DNA of 64,000 nt from Pseudomonadota bacterium (GTDB lineage Bacteria > Desulfobacterota > Desulfobulbia > Desulfobulbales > JAGXFP01), in contig JAHJAA010000009.1 in NCBI GenBank assembly GCA_018814305.1, positions 1 to 64,000 of the forward strand. Direction: 5' to 3'. This document shows positions 17,723 to 26,565 of the stretch, piece after piece. A program made the position numbers and the translations under genes. Under the pieces are notes generated by a model. That model saw only the letters and a list, made by a program, of their open reading frames with translations. It was not told where the DNA came from and did not search any database. The first letter of the stretch is position 1. Every line of letters starts with the position of its first letter.

Positions 17723-18631
17723 TTATTCCGTGACCTGGTCATTGTCTTTTGGTTGTTGGAGAGGTTCTGGCCCATCCAGTTGGGGAACTTCCTCCTCCGG
17801 TAAGGGTGGCGCAACGATCACGCCTCCGTGTTTATAGAGGACCGGTTTACCGTCAAAGTTGCCATCGTCCTGTTTAGGCGGGGCAAGGGGAGTGATCTGA
17901 TTGTCGGCTTCTTCCCAAACGGCCAGAATATCCTTGGCTTTCTGATCTCCAAGGTCGGCGGCTTTACGCATGATCTCTTCGGCCTTGAATTGATCCTTGG
18001 TGAGCCCACCTTTTCCTTCGAAGTGGAGAAAGGACAGGTGCATAAGGCCTGAGACATGGTTCTGGTCGGCGGCTTTCTGATACCATTCCCGGGCCTTGAT
18101 TGGGTCCTTAGTGAGTCCTCCTTCGCCATTATAGGTCATAACCCCCAAGGTGTCCTGGGCCATGGGATTGCCCTGGTTGGCTGATTTTTCAAGGAATTCC
18201 CGGGCCTTTACTTTGTCAATTTCAACTCCTTCGGCCCCGAAGTAGTAGATAGTGCCCAGCATGAATTGGGCGACATCGTTGTTTTGGGCTACCGAGACCT
18301 CGAAAAGCTTGACTGCCCGGGGCACGTCTTTGTCCAGGCCACCCAGGCCGTTATAGTACATGACGGCCAATCGGTTTCGCGCCTGGTCGTTGCCGCCGGC
18401 AGCGGCCTTTTCATACCATTGCCGGGCAAGGGTAAGATCCGGGGTCAGCCCATCACGTCCTTCCTCATGGGAGAGTCCCAGGGTGAACTGGGCCTCGGGG
18501 CTGCCCTTGATCGCATAAAGGCGGATTTCATCAAGGGTCAGGGCTCCAACCGGGTTGACCATGATGAAAAAGGTGGTCTGAAGGAGAATCAAGAATGTCA
18601 GTAATCCTGGGCTGTAAGGTGTTTTGTTCAT
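17723..18631 (-). CDS. Exported Sel1-repeat protein
   Basis: 302 residues. A signal peptide or anchor (about 8-30) is followed by five or six Sel1-like (SLR) repeats, most carrying an extended loop with the pattern GxGGLxKD before the next helix (YNGLGGLDKD, YNGEGGLTKD, FEGKGGLTKD). The C-terminus is Pro/Glu rich. AGGAGG lies six bases before the ATG. Such repeats usually form protein-interaction scaffolds. As the first gene before the Wzm/Wzt operon it may organise envelope export, but no specific partner is visible. Confidence 0.85.
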   Translation of the reverse strand: MNKTPYSPGLLTFLILLQTTFFIMVNPVGALTLDEIRLYAIKGSPEAQFTLGLSHEEGRDGLTPDLTLARQWYEKAAAGGNDQARNRLAVMYYNGLGGLDKDVPRAVKLFEVSVAQNNDVAQFMLGTIYYFGAEGVEIDKVKAREFLEKSANQGNPMAQDTLGVMTYNGEGGLTKDPIKAREWYQKAADQNHVSGLMHLSFLHFEGKGGLTKDQFKAEEIMRKAADLGDQKAKDILAVWEEADNQITPLAPPKQDDGNFDGKPVLYKHGGVIVAPPLPEEEVPQLDGPEPLQQPKDNDQVTE

Positions 18632-18797
18632 AAGGAACCTCCTGTTTATTGGACTGCGTCATAGCGAAGATGAGTAAATTAGAGTGTCAGTTCGGCTGGT
18701 TTCGTTGAGGAGAGAAGTTTCGTGGAAGAAATTCTCTATGAAAGCATGGAATTCCGATGGCCTACGTTGCTCTTCATATATATATTTTCACTTGCAT

Positions 18798-18826
18798 TTG
18801 CAAGAAGAACATTTTAGTCTTATACT
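18798..18826 (+). promoter_or_regulatory. Sigma-70-type promoter for the TPR gene
   Basis: TTGCAA (18798-18803), a 17-base spacer and TATACT (18821-18826) match the housekeeping consensus. Transcription would begin near 18833, about 80 bases before the TPR gene. The 281-base divergent interval 18632-18912 holds no other gene I can support; no clear promoter for the minus-strand Sel1 gene was found. Confidence 0.6.
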
Positions 18827-18912
18827 CCTGTTTGTGTCGTTATCCCCCGTGTGCCGGCTTCCCCGGCCTATCCCCTACCTGTTCCTTACAACCTTTGGAG
18901 AATACCCTGATT

Positions 18913-19920
18913 ATGCAGATCTATAAAAGATTATTTCTTGTTGCTTTGTTTTTTTTGAGTTCCCTGCCGGTTATGGCCTGGGCGGCAAATGATGACGGTT
19001 CCGTCAAGGACCCGACCAAGACTGCCCAGGAGTTCATGGCCAAGGGTATTGAATCAGCCAGGTCCGGTCAAATTGACCAGGCCCGGACGGCCTTTGAAAA
19101 CGCCACCCGGATTGCCCCAGAACTGGCACCCATGGCCTGGGCCGGTTTGGGTATGGCCCTTGGTGGCCAGGGCCGTTGGCTGGAGGCTGTGGTTGAATTT
19201 AAAAAGGTCGTCGCTTTGCAACCGGCAGATATGAGGGCTCATTTTAATCTGGCCAATGCCTACCTCTCGGCCGGGGAGCGTGATCAGGCCATTGGCGAGT
19301 ACCGCAACATGATTGAACTTGATTCGAAGCTGGACTGGGCCCATTTTAATTTGGCGTCTCTGTATCTCCAGAAAGAGGAGACCAGCAGCGCCATCGAAGA
19401 GTTTGAAAAGGCCGCCGAACTCAATCCCGCCTTACCGGCATCCTACGAAAAGCTCGGAGTATTGTACGATCAAGTCGGGATGACCGAGAAGGCTATTGCC
19501 GCCTATGAAAAGGCTATTGAACTTGCCCCCCTGAACGGAACAACCCAGTACAACCTTGGGGTTGTTTACCTGAAAAATGGCGATGTCTTCAAGGGGGAAG
19601 CGGCCTATCGGAAGGCCATCGAATTGATGCCAAATAACGCTGAAGCCTACAATAATATCGGGACAATTTATCTTTCCCGTCAGGATCCCCAGGGAGCCAT
19701 TCCTTTTTTCTTGAAGTCGGTGGAACTGAAACCGGATCTTGAACAGGGCCTGATCAACCTGTCGGTTTCCTACCGGGATATCAAGGATTTTGAATCGGCC
19801 TTGCTTTATGCCCAAAAAGCCAAGGACATCGGGATCAATCGCGCTCAGGTTTTGATTGAGAGTATTCAGCGAAAAATGGCCGAAAATCAAGGCGTCAAGG
19901 ACGCTTCTCCGGCCCAATGA
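18913..19920 (+). CDS. Exported TPR-repeat protein
   Basis: 335 residues from the ATG at 18913 (GGAG 12 bases upstream), chosen because the signal peptide starts there; the reading frame is open further upstream but that part is not protein-like and contains the promoter. After the signal peptide (cleavage near AWAAND) about eight TPR units run from about 35 to 320, for example LDWAHFNLASLYLQKEE and AYNNIGTIYLSRQDPQGA. It is probably a periplasmic scaffold. It is followed 38 bases later by a small exported protein gene on the same transcript. Confidence 0.85.
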   Translation: MQIYKRLFLVALFFLSSLPVMAWAANDDGSVKDPTKTAQEFMAKGIESARSGQIDQARTAFENATRIAPELAPMAWAGLGMALGGQGRWLEAVVEFKKVVALQPADMRAHFNLANAYLSAGERDQAIGEYRNMIELDSKLDWAHFNLASLYLQKEETSSAIEEFEKAAELNPALPASYEKLGVLYDQVGMTEKAIAAYEKAIELAPLNGTTQYNLGVVYLKNGDVFKGEAAYRKAIELMPNNAEAYNNIGTIYLSRQDPQGAIPFFLKSVELKPDLEQGLINLSVSYRDIKDFESALLYAQKAKDIGINRAQVLIESIQRKMAENQGVKDASPAQ

Positions 19921-19958
19921 TCTCCTCTGACACCATTTTAAAAAAACTGGGAGCTGTT

Positions 19959-20396
19959 ATGAAATATAGATATTTTCCCCTGCTCGTGATGGGTCTGTTG
20001 CTGTTTGGGGCAAACTTCCTGTCTGCTATACCTGTTGATGCGGCGCCACTGTCCAGCGCCGAGGCCCTGCAGGAGAGGGTCAACGCCCTCTGGCAGGCCA
20101 AGCAGGAGAATGATTGGGAGAAAGTGTATGGGATGTCTGACCAAAAATTCAGGAAAACCGTGACCCAGAAAAAGTTCCTCCAGGGGAGATCCATGGTCAT
20201 TAACGGATATTCCATCTCAACGGTTGAGGTCGATCCGGACAGTCAACTCAAGGGGGCCAGCCTGGTCATCTTCAAGACCATTAAATTTGCCATGCCCTTT
20301 GAAATCAGTATCAAGGATGAATGGGTTAATGAGGATGGGGTCTGGAATGTGAAACTCTCTGATCCCAGGACCCCTTTTGACACGATGACTCAATAG
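19959..20396 (+). CDS. Small exported protein, possibly NTF2-like
   Basis: 145 residues from the ATG at 19959 (GGGAG six bases upstream); an earlier in-frame ATG at 19917 overlaps the TPR stop but lacks an RBS and delays the signal peptide. The signal peptide (about 1-27) is followed by a helix with WQAKQENDWEKVYGM and a beta-rich half, a pattern common in NTF2-like or DUF4440-type folds. I do not recognise a precise family. It is the last gene before a palindromic element and a terminator. Confidence 0.7.
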   Translation: MKYRYFPLLVMGLLLFGANFLSAIPVDAAPLSSAEALQERVNALWQAKQENDWEKVYGMSDQKFRKTVTQKKFLQGRSMVINGYSISTVEVDPDSQLKGASLVIFKTIKFAMPFEISIKDEWVNEDGVWNVKLSDPRTPFDTMTQ

Positions 20397-20399
20397 TTC

Positions 20400-20533
20400 C
20401 CGTCCAGAAACGGTCTTTTTGACCGATAGCGGTGTTACTTCGTTGCCGAAAAGTGCTCACGTACTTGAGTACGCTCCGCTTTTTCGTCATCCTCGCGCCT
20501 TGCTCTCGACCAAAAATCCTCGTTTCTGGATGG
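20400..20533. repeat. Long intergenic palindrome A
   Basis: CCGTCCAGAAACG (20400-20412) pairs with CGTTTCTGGATGG (20521-20533), and imperfect pairing continues inward to a centre with GTACTTGAGTAC. It is one of four such elements in the window and lies between convergent genes. Confidence 0.7.
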
Positions 20534-20563
20534 AAACTAAATAGATCTTTTCGGGCTGTTTAT

Positions 20564-20603
20564 AAAAAAGGGGGCCGTCCTGCCAAGGACGGCCCCCTTT
20601 TTT
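20564..20603. terminator. Bidirectional intrinsic terminator
   Basis: An 18-bp perfect stem (A6G5CCGTCCT against AGGACGGC5T6, GC-rich core) with the four-base loop GCCA lies between converging genes. The A tract and T tract make it work on both strands, ending the TPR transcript (plus) and the DsbA-like transcript (minus). The rest of 20397-20703 holds only palindrome A. Confidence 0.9.
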
Positions 20604-20703
20604 ATTGTTTTGTTTCTTGCCCTTGAACCTTGGAACTCGGGGGAGTTTTTGGTCAAGACCTGCGGCATCGCTCTCCGACATAGCGATGACCGATGCGGTG
20701 CGC

Positions 20704-21759
20704 TTATTTTTGTAATGTTTTATCGATAATAGCGGAGAACTCCTCAAGCGGCTGGGCCCCTTTCACCATTATTCCGTTGATGAAGAAGGTCGGGGTTGAG
20801 TTTACTCCGGCCCGGTTGCCATCAGCCAGGTCAAGGTCGATTTTGTCCTTAAAACGACCTGAGTCAATACATGATTTCAGTATTTCCATGTCCAGGCCGG
20901 CCTTTTCGGCAAACTCCGGGATGGTAGACTCAGCCAGGAGGGTTTGATTCTCGAACATGATATCATGGAGCTTCCAGAACTTTTCACTGGACTGGTCGTT
21001 GGCGCAGAGACCATATTCCGCGGCCATTCTGGCGTATTCGTGGGAGGGGAGGGGGAAATTTTTGAAGATCAGACGAACCTGGTCGCCGTATTTTTCGAGA
21101 ACTTCGGCGATGGTGACTGCCGCTCGGGAGCAATAGGGACATTGGAACTCAGAAAATTCGACGATGGTTACCTTGGCATCGAGAGCACCCTTGGATTGAT
21201 CCTCCTTGGTTACTGGAATTTCCACCTTCGGTGCCTCCGGCTGGGTCAGATAAACTTCCACCGGATTTTCCCGGGTTGCCTGTTCCAGCCAGAGGTCGAT
21301 GGCGGATTTCCGCTGCAGATCGATCAGATAGGCCTTGATCCGGTCTCGAAGTTGCTGGTTCACTTGATTCTGAGGGACCTTTCTTTCCAGGATAAAGTCG
21401 GTGATCTCTTTCTCCGAAGGCTCTTGAACCTTTATAATGTATTTCTGTAAAAAGGCCTCGGAGCCGAGCCCCTCGCTTCGTGGGTCCTCCTTGATCAACC
21501 GCTCAAGGAGGATGCTCTTCAGCTGATTCATCTTGAGATCAAAGGCCTTCTTTTCGGCGTCGAAAAGTTCCTGCTGGATGTTTTTGCCCACCTCTTCGGT
21601 GGAGATCGATATGTTTTTGAATTTGGCCGCCAGATTCTGGTCAGTGGAACGCTTGTAGATGAAATTTGCTTCCGCCGCTGCCGGTTGGGGACAGGGCAGA
21701 ACCATCATCCCGCCGATGAACGGCAAGAGGGCCAGCCCGATGAGTGTTGATTTCTTCAT
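20704..21759 (-). CDS. DsbA-family thiol oxidoreductase with helical N-terminal domain
   Basis: 351 residues; GGGAGA precedes the ATG. The signal peptide (about 1-29) is followed by a SurA-like helical region (about 45-180) and a thioredoxin-fold domain with CPYC at about 205 (EFSEFQCPYCSR) and the cis-Pro loop STPTFFING. This matches Thioredoxin_4/DsbA-like exported proteins acting on disulfides in the periplasm. Many exported proteins with Cys pairs are encoded nearby (for example 26566-28470), which could be substrates; that link is an inference. Confidence 0.85.
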   Translation of the reverse strand: MKKSTLIGLALLPFIGGMMVLPCPQPAAAEANFIYKRSTDQNLAAKFKNISISTEEVGKNIQQELFDAEKKAFDLKMNQLKSILLERLIKEDPRSEGLGSEAFLQKYIIKVQEPSEKEITDFILERKVPQNQVNQQLRDRIKAYLIDLQRKSAIDLWLEQATRENPVEVYLTQPEAPKVEIPVTKEDQSKGALDAKVTIVEFSEFQCPYCSRAAVTIAEVLEKYGDQVRLIFKNFPLPSHEYARMAAEYGLCANDQSSEKFWKLHDIMFENQTLLAESTIPEFAEKAGLDMEILKSCIDSGRFKDKIDLDLADGNRAGVNSTPTFFINGIMVKGAQPLEEFSAIIDKTLQK

Positions 21760-21787
21760 TGGATATCTCCCTTATTAATAGTTATAA

Positions 21788-21966
21788 GGGGCTCAGAAAA
21801 TGCTGATATACCATAACGCATCCCGCCTTCGGGCCATCTTGGGTCGCGCCTCAATCGCAAAATCCTCGGCGTAGCGCTGCTACGCCTGTGGTTTTACTCA
21901 ATCGACGCAACCCAACCTGACCCAAATTCGGGCGTGATCCAGGTACATCAGTATTTTCCAAGTCCC
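21788..21966. repeat. Long intergenic palindrome B
   Basis: The outer arms GAAAATGCTGATATACC and GGTACATCAGTATTTTCC are complementary with few mismatches, and pairing continues inward to a centre GCGTAGCGCTGCTACGC. The element fills most of the gap between the DsbA-like gene and the candidate selenoprotein gene. Confidence 0.75.
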
Positions 21967-22008
21967 TAATTAAAGAGTGTCGGCCAATCCGGCCGAAAGG
22001 TTAAGGTG

Positions 22009-23064
22009 TTATTGGAAAGACCCTGGTGCCTCAGGATCGCTCGTACCTGCTTCTAATTTTTTCCTTTTTACTTCATCAACAAATTGCTGGGGGGTCATGG
22101 ACAGGTATTTGGTGTCCAGACCGTTAAGCTGATCTTTTTCCAGCTGCCGGCGTTTGGCCTTTTCAATGTCCTTCTCCTGGTCATGGAAATCGGCCATCAT
22201 CTGGAGCGCCCTGCTGTCTTCGGGGGTAGTGTCACCCAAGGCAATAACCTCGCCGTTGATCTCGGTGATTCGATGATCATCGGAGATTTGTACCCTGAGA
22301 AGGCCAAGGAACTCACCCCCCAGACTGTTTTGGACAACCGTTGTGCCGTTGATCGTCTCCGGACTCTGGATAAGCTTTCGCCCATGGGCCGCCACGGCCA
22401 CGTCCACCCCCTCAACATCATTGAATTGCAGCAGATTGACTGTTCCCTGGTAACCAAGATGGGAGAGTAAAATAACGATGTCTGCCTGTTTACGGAGCTG
22501 GGGGAGAATCTTCTGTAAATCGTCAACGGGATTGCCTGCGGTATCACCCTCTTTTAGGGTGTCCTCTGCCGGGAGGAAGGTTCCAGCGGTTATCCCGGTG
22601 ATGGCCACGGTCAGCCCACCGACCTGCTTGATTAGATAGGGGACGACGCCCGGCGGGCCGATGAGGTTGGCCGAGATCATCGGTACCTCTGCCTTTGCCG
22701 AAAGTTTGGCGAAAAAATTCCGGCCGAGGCTCAGTTCACCATCGGCAATGTTCATGGCATCGTAACCCATCAAGGCCATGGCGCTAAGGATGGTTTCCGC
22801 CCGGAGCTCGTCAGCGGTTTTACCTTTTTTAAAGGAGTCACCACCGTCAACCAGAATGACGTTAGCATTTTCCTGTCGAATACGATTGATCTCGCCAGCC
22901 CGCCGGGCCAGCCCACCTTTCTTTTCGTGTCAGCCGCAGGGATCAATAAATCCGTCGTTGTCGGCGGTGTACAAAATCACTAGCTCGGTTGAGCACCAGG
23001 CTGGCCTGGGTGAAAACGGGGCGACCAGGAGGGCGAAGAGAAGGGTGAGGATGAGTAGGCGCAT
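22009..23064 (-). CDS. Metallophosphoesterase-fold (5'-nucleotidase-like) exported protein, candidate selenoprotein (Sec45 at TGA 22930-22932)
   Basis: 351 residues if codon 45 (TGA, 22930-22932) is read as selenocysteine. The start at 23064 has GGAG six bases upstream and a signal peptide. The frame gives PCG-TGA-HEKKGGLARRA; from memory, Cys is usual at the TGA position in related 5'-nucleotidase-like proteins (PCGC), but I could not align them. The frame then stays open for 306 codons. Other fold blocks are VDGGDSF, LLSHLGYQG, AAHGRK and VVQNSLGGEFLG; the first metal motif reads DND instead of DxH. An 8-bp hairpin with a GGC loop lies at the SECIS position. If no Sec machinery exists in the genome, this would instead be a nonsense-interrupted gene. 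Confidence 0.7.
22894..22912 (-). promoter_or_regulatory. Putative bacterial SECIS hairpin
   Basis: On the minus strand GCTGGCCC-GGC-GGGCTGGC forms eight pairs (two G-T wobbles) with a three-base loop starting in G. The loop begins 26 bases after the TGA, inside the 16-37 base range described for bacterial SECIS elements. Confidence 0.55.
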
Positions 23065-23244
23065 TTATTACTCCATGTGGTAGATAATTAAAAAAGGATA
23101 CCCGAAAGGGAGGCCTCAAATATGAATAATCATAGGGGCTGTCCTTGCTGATCCCTGCAGTACAAGCTGGTTCGTGTTGTGAAATCCTTGGATCGATGAA
23201 GGATTATCTATACTTAGATCAAAGGTGGAAGTCATGTTTTAGGT

Positions 23245-25674
23245 TTATCTTAATGTCGTTCCACTGATCATGGGACTATTCAGACCTCCTATGGCGTAAA
23301 CCCCGGCCAGCCCTGGTCCGGAAATGGTGGTAAAGGTAACATGAGAGATAACTTGGTTGTTGCTACCAGCCAGGTCACGGATGGTCAGGATCTTTTTGCT
23401 TTGGGGCGGGATGGTCAGTTCAAGCGAAAGGTCAGACCTTTGAATACCCGCATTATCAGTTGGTTCAATGAGCACGGAAACCATTTCGGTCAGGGAGGGA
23501 TTGAACAGGGCGAAACCGGTCCACCAGGCATTGTTTGACGCCACGTGGGGCAGTGTCAGTTTTTGGCTGATATCATCTTGATCCAGGAGCGGGTAATAGA
23601 GGTCATCCCCGGAAGTGGCCAAGATACTGAAGCCGGCAAGATCCTGCTCGCCCTTGATCATCATCGCTGAGCGGTTAAGCATTGAATCAGAGACGCCCGG
23701 GAAAAGCCCATTGATTTCCACGGTGGTTTTTTCAAAGGGATTCAGAGTGAGAACCGTCGAAGTGAGGTCGCCGAGATCGACCAGGGTGAGGGTAACTGAG
23801 TTAACGGTATCAGCGACATTGATTAAGGTGAGTGATTGGTTCCAGGAGCCCTTGGCGACCACCTGGGGAAGAAAAAAACTTCGATTGATCCCCAGGGATC
23901 CTAGGGCCTCAGCTTTGGCAACTCCGTTTTCAAGCCATTCGGTATGGGGTTGGATGAGCCCGTTATTTTCGGTCGCGACCAGGACCCAACCGTGATTCTC
24001 ATCATCGATAAAAGGTGAGGTGTTGGCATCGTACTCCAGGGCGCGATTTGCCGGGACCATCAGGGAGGTGGTATCGACTAAAACCCCGTTGGCTGCGTAA
24101 ATTGTAAGGTCGGCGTTTAGGTCGGTCATGGTGGGATTATAAAGCCCCCACTTGACCGAACGGGAATAATCCTGGCTGGTGGAAGTATCGGGAATAACCA
24201 GGCGTGAGCGGGAAGGAGAGGTGCCATAACAGGACATGTTTTTTCCGTAATACCCAAAAAGATTCATCACCGCCAGGGGCGAGGAGGCCAGAATCTTGAC
24301 TCCGGTCAACTGATTCTGGTCGAGGGGAAGAACCTCAAAGTCACTGGTCAATACGGTTTGTTTTTGTCCCGGGGCCAGGGTGAATGGTCCCAGGTAGGTG
24401 GCCAGGGGCAGTCCGTTCTGGTCATAGCCCACCACCATGATTTTTTCGGCGGTGTTTCCCTGGTTATTGGTGATGGCAAAACCACCCCAGCCGAAGCCCT
24501 TCTGGATTTTTGGGTTGGCGAATTCAAAGGTCTTTTTTAGATCAAAATTAAGGGAGTAGATTCCCTCCGGACCATAGCTGTCTGCAGTAAAGGTCAGAGT
24601 GTACGGCGGTGATGTCACCGGTAGGATGATTTCTTGAGATGTGCTGGTCAAGAAGGTCTCATCGGCTATCAGCCCAGTTGCGTCCCGGATTTGCAGCCGG
24701 ATTGACGCTTTGGCGTTGAGGTCTTTTGAGGTCTTTAGAGAAATAGTATCACCCAAATCGGCCTCAATCTGATAAACGTCACGGTCCAGCAACAACAACA
24801 GGTAATCACCGGGATGCAAGCTACCAGTTTGCTCGGATTCAAGATCGTCGTCCCTGGTTCGGGCCAGATCGCGGATCAGGTCGCAGTCCAGATAGGGATT
24901 ACTGGTGTCTTGGGTGATCGGCAGGACCAGTTGTTGGGGATGGTCGTAGACACTCAACCCGGTCCATTCACCTCCGGTGATTTCGGTGCCGGTTTTGAAG
25001 AGATTATAGGTGTAAGTCTTGGTAAGCACCTTGGTCCCCATGAAATCCGGGTCAACCTGATCATCGGCATACCAGATCCGGCAGGTGACACTTTCAATGC
25101 CCCCGGAAGTATTCGAGGTCAGCTCATACCGGTAGACCGGGTAGTTCCATACTTCATCTGAAGGGTCAAGTTCAGCGTAGAATGAGATTCCTTGTTTGAT
25201 ATAGCGGAGGAGCCAGGTGTGAAATACCCTGGGATCAAAGGCGTTTTCACGGAGTTCAATATCATCCTTATGGCAGTAAGTAACCAGCCCTTTTTTATCC
25301 CCGACCTTATACAAAACCTTATCGAGAATGGAGGGCTGGAAATCGATATCCTCGGAAACGGCAGCTGCGGACCAGGCCCCACAAAAGCCGTACCAACCGG
25401 GAGCTGTCGGGTCATAATTATTGTCGAGATACCATTGGGTGGCCGGGCCCCGGCTGATCCCGCTGGTGAGAGTATCGTATTTTTCCAAAGGGGCCGGGTG
25501 ACCGTCATAATCGATGCCGGTGGCCAGTCCTCCGTAAACGGTGGGCCACCAGTAGCCGGACCAAGCAGTGAAATTCGCCGTAGCGGCATCAGTGGCCGCA
25601 AAGGTGAGCGAAGGGACCATCACCCAGGGCAGCAGCGCTATGATCAGCCAACGAAAGGGGGAACAAGAAGCCAT
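23245..25674 (-). CDS. Exported protein with papain/transglutaminase-like N-terminus and repeated beta modules
   Basis: 809 residues. The signal peptide (about 1-27) is followed by a region with WSGYWWP and YGFCGAWSAAAV (Cys near 95), resembling TGase-elicitor or papain-like active-site blocks; a His/Asp partner is not proven. A beta region follows at about 275-385. From about 390 to 809 lie four related modules of about 100 residues with the pattern WxGFxxxN, for example FGWGGFAITNN, VKWGLYNPT, GSWNQSLTLIN and AWWTGFALFNPS. It is probably secreted or surface-located. The start is uncertain because no good RBS is visible. I do not know a specific function. Confidence 0.75.
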   Translation of the reverse strand: MASCSPFRWLIIALLPWVMVPSLTFAATDAATANFTAWSGYWWPTVYGGLATGIDYDGHPAPLEKYDTLTSGISRGPATQWYLDNNYDPTAPGWYGFCGAWSAAAVSEDIDFQPSILDKVLYKVGDKKGLVTYCHKDDIELRENAFDPRVFHTWLLRYIKQGISFYAELDPSDEVWNYPVYRYELTSNTSGGIESVTCRIWYADDQVDPDFMGTKVLTKTYTYNLFKTGTEITGGEWTGLSVYDHPQQLVLPITQDTSNPYLDCDLIRDLARTRDDDLESEQTGSLHPGDYLLLLLDRDVYQIEADLGDTISLKTSKDLNAKASIRLQIRDATGLIADETFLTSTSQEIILPVTSPPYTLTFTADSYGPEGIYSLNFDLKKTFEFANPKIQKGFGWGGFAITNNQGNTAEKIMVVGYDQNGLPLATYLGPFTLAPGQKQTVLTSDFEVLPLDQNQLTGVKILASSPLAVMNLFGYYGKNMSCYGTSPSRSRLVIPDTSTSQDYSRSVKWGLYNPTMTDLNADLTIYAANGVLVDTTSLMVPANRALEYDANTSPFIDDENHGWVLVATENNGLIQPHTEWLENGVAKAEALGSLGINRSFFLPQVVAKGSWNQSLTLINVADTVNSVTLTLVDLGDLTSTVLTLNPFEKTTVEINGLFPGVSDSMLNRSAMMIKGEQDLAGFSILATSGDDLYYPLLDQDDISQKLTLPHVASNNAWWTGFALFNPSLTEMVSVLIEPTDNAGIQRSDLSLELTIPPQSKKILTIRDLAGSNNQVISHVTFTTISGPGLAGVYAIGGLNSPMISGTTLR

Positions 25675-25725
25675 ACTAGTAGAGTCCGAAAATCCAAATA
25701 TTATTAAGCAGAGGGAAACACAGCA

Positions 25726-26430
25726 TCAGGGTTTAACCGTCAGGGATGTTCGCCATGATTTTCTGGTTGGGGTTTCATCATAAAGCCAGAAGGGTTCTCC
25801 GGTTTTCCAGAGTTGGCGGATCATTGGTTGGTCCGTTTTTATGATGGAAATTAAAGTGAACTCCTGATGGGTGTTGCCCTGGATTGTGTCTGGAGTTAGC
25901 ATCCCTGCTGCCAGGGCCTCGTCTGGTGAAAATGGCAGGAGCGTGCGGATTATCGTTGAAGAAAAGGTGGTGTCAGCCACCGTTGTTTTCAGGTTGAGTT
26001 GTCCTTCTTGAACGTTTAAAGAACCAAGCTGGTCATAGGGGGCTGGAAAGCCGGTGGAAAGGAGAATCGGGCCGTGAACCGATTCCTTAATTTCTATCGT
26101 CTGGTCTCCTCTTTGTAATCGTTTGGTGATCACGGTGACCAGGTTCATTTTATTGTAATCAAGGAGGATCAGGGGAGCCGAGTCAAGTTGTTTGCTAATC
26201 GAAACATTCCCCTGGTCATCTTCCCGGAAGATCCAGTCAATTGATTGGTGCCATTGGCCGGAAGTGTTGTCCAGGTAAACAGAATGGACCGTCGCTTCGT
26301 GATAGGGAGCAGCCAGGGCGGTTGCCTGCAGGAAAAGGTAACCACAGAGTAGATAAATGAAAGGGGTAATGAGCCTTAGCAGTAAAGATTCTCTGGTGGG
26401 CAAAGAAATAAATGTGGTCCAGGATAGCAT
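25726..26430 (-). CDS. Exported protein of unknown function
   Basis: 234 residues. One hydrophobic signal segment (about 17-40, ending in ATALAAPYH) precedes a beta-rich exported domain without recognisable motifs. The gene ends 51 bases before the 809-residue protein gene on the same strand and follows a strong terminator, so the two may form a pair. The start codon is uncertain; no Shine-Dalgarno sequence is clear. Confidence 0.6.
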   Translation of the reverse strand: MLSWTTFISLPTRESLLLRLITPFIYLLCGYLFLQATALAAPYHEATVHSVYLDNTSGQWHQSIDWIFREDDQGNVSISKQLDSAPLILLDYNKMNLVTVITKRLQRGDQTIEIKESVHGPILLSTGFPAPYDQLGSLNVQEGQLNLKTTVADTTFSSTIIRTLLPFSPDEALAAGMLTPDTIQGNTHQEFTLISIIKTDQPMIRQLWKTGEPFWLYDETPTRKSWRTSLTVKP

Positions 26431-26482
26431 TTTTGTATCTCACAAACAGCAAGGGGGCAGCAGGGAACGATCTAAGGAGGGG

Positions 26483-26516
26483 AAAAAAAAGGGGGGGGAA
26501 TGAATCCCCCCCCTTT
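26483..26516 (-). terminator. Intrinsic terminator of the 634-residue surface-protein gene
   Basis: Read on the minus strand: AAAGGGGGGGG, loop ATTCATT, CCCCCCCCTTT, then a run of T. The perfect stem has an eight-base homopolymeric G/C core and sits 50 bases after the stop of the upstream gene. Confidence 0.9.
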
Positions 26517-26565
26517 AACAGTACTTACCTATCAGAGTAGAGCGTTGATCCGCTCGATTCTGATC

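Noticed and set aside
22780-23064. Reading the phosphoesterase gene as beginning at 22779 with an unrelated upstream segment
   Set aside because: The upstream frame encodes a good signal peptide and the first conserved block, joined by a single TGA; a selenocysteine reading explains it better.
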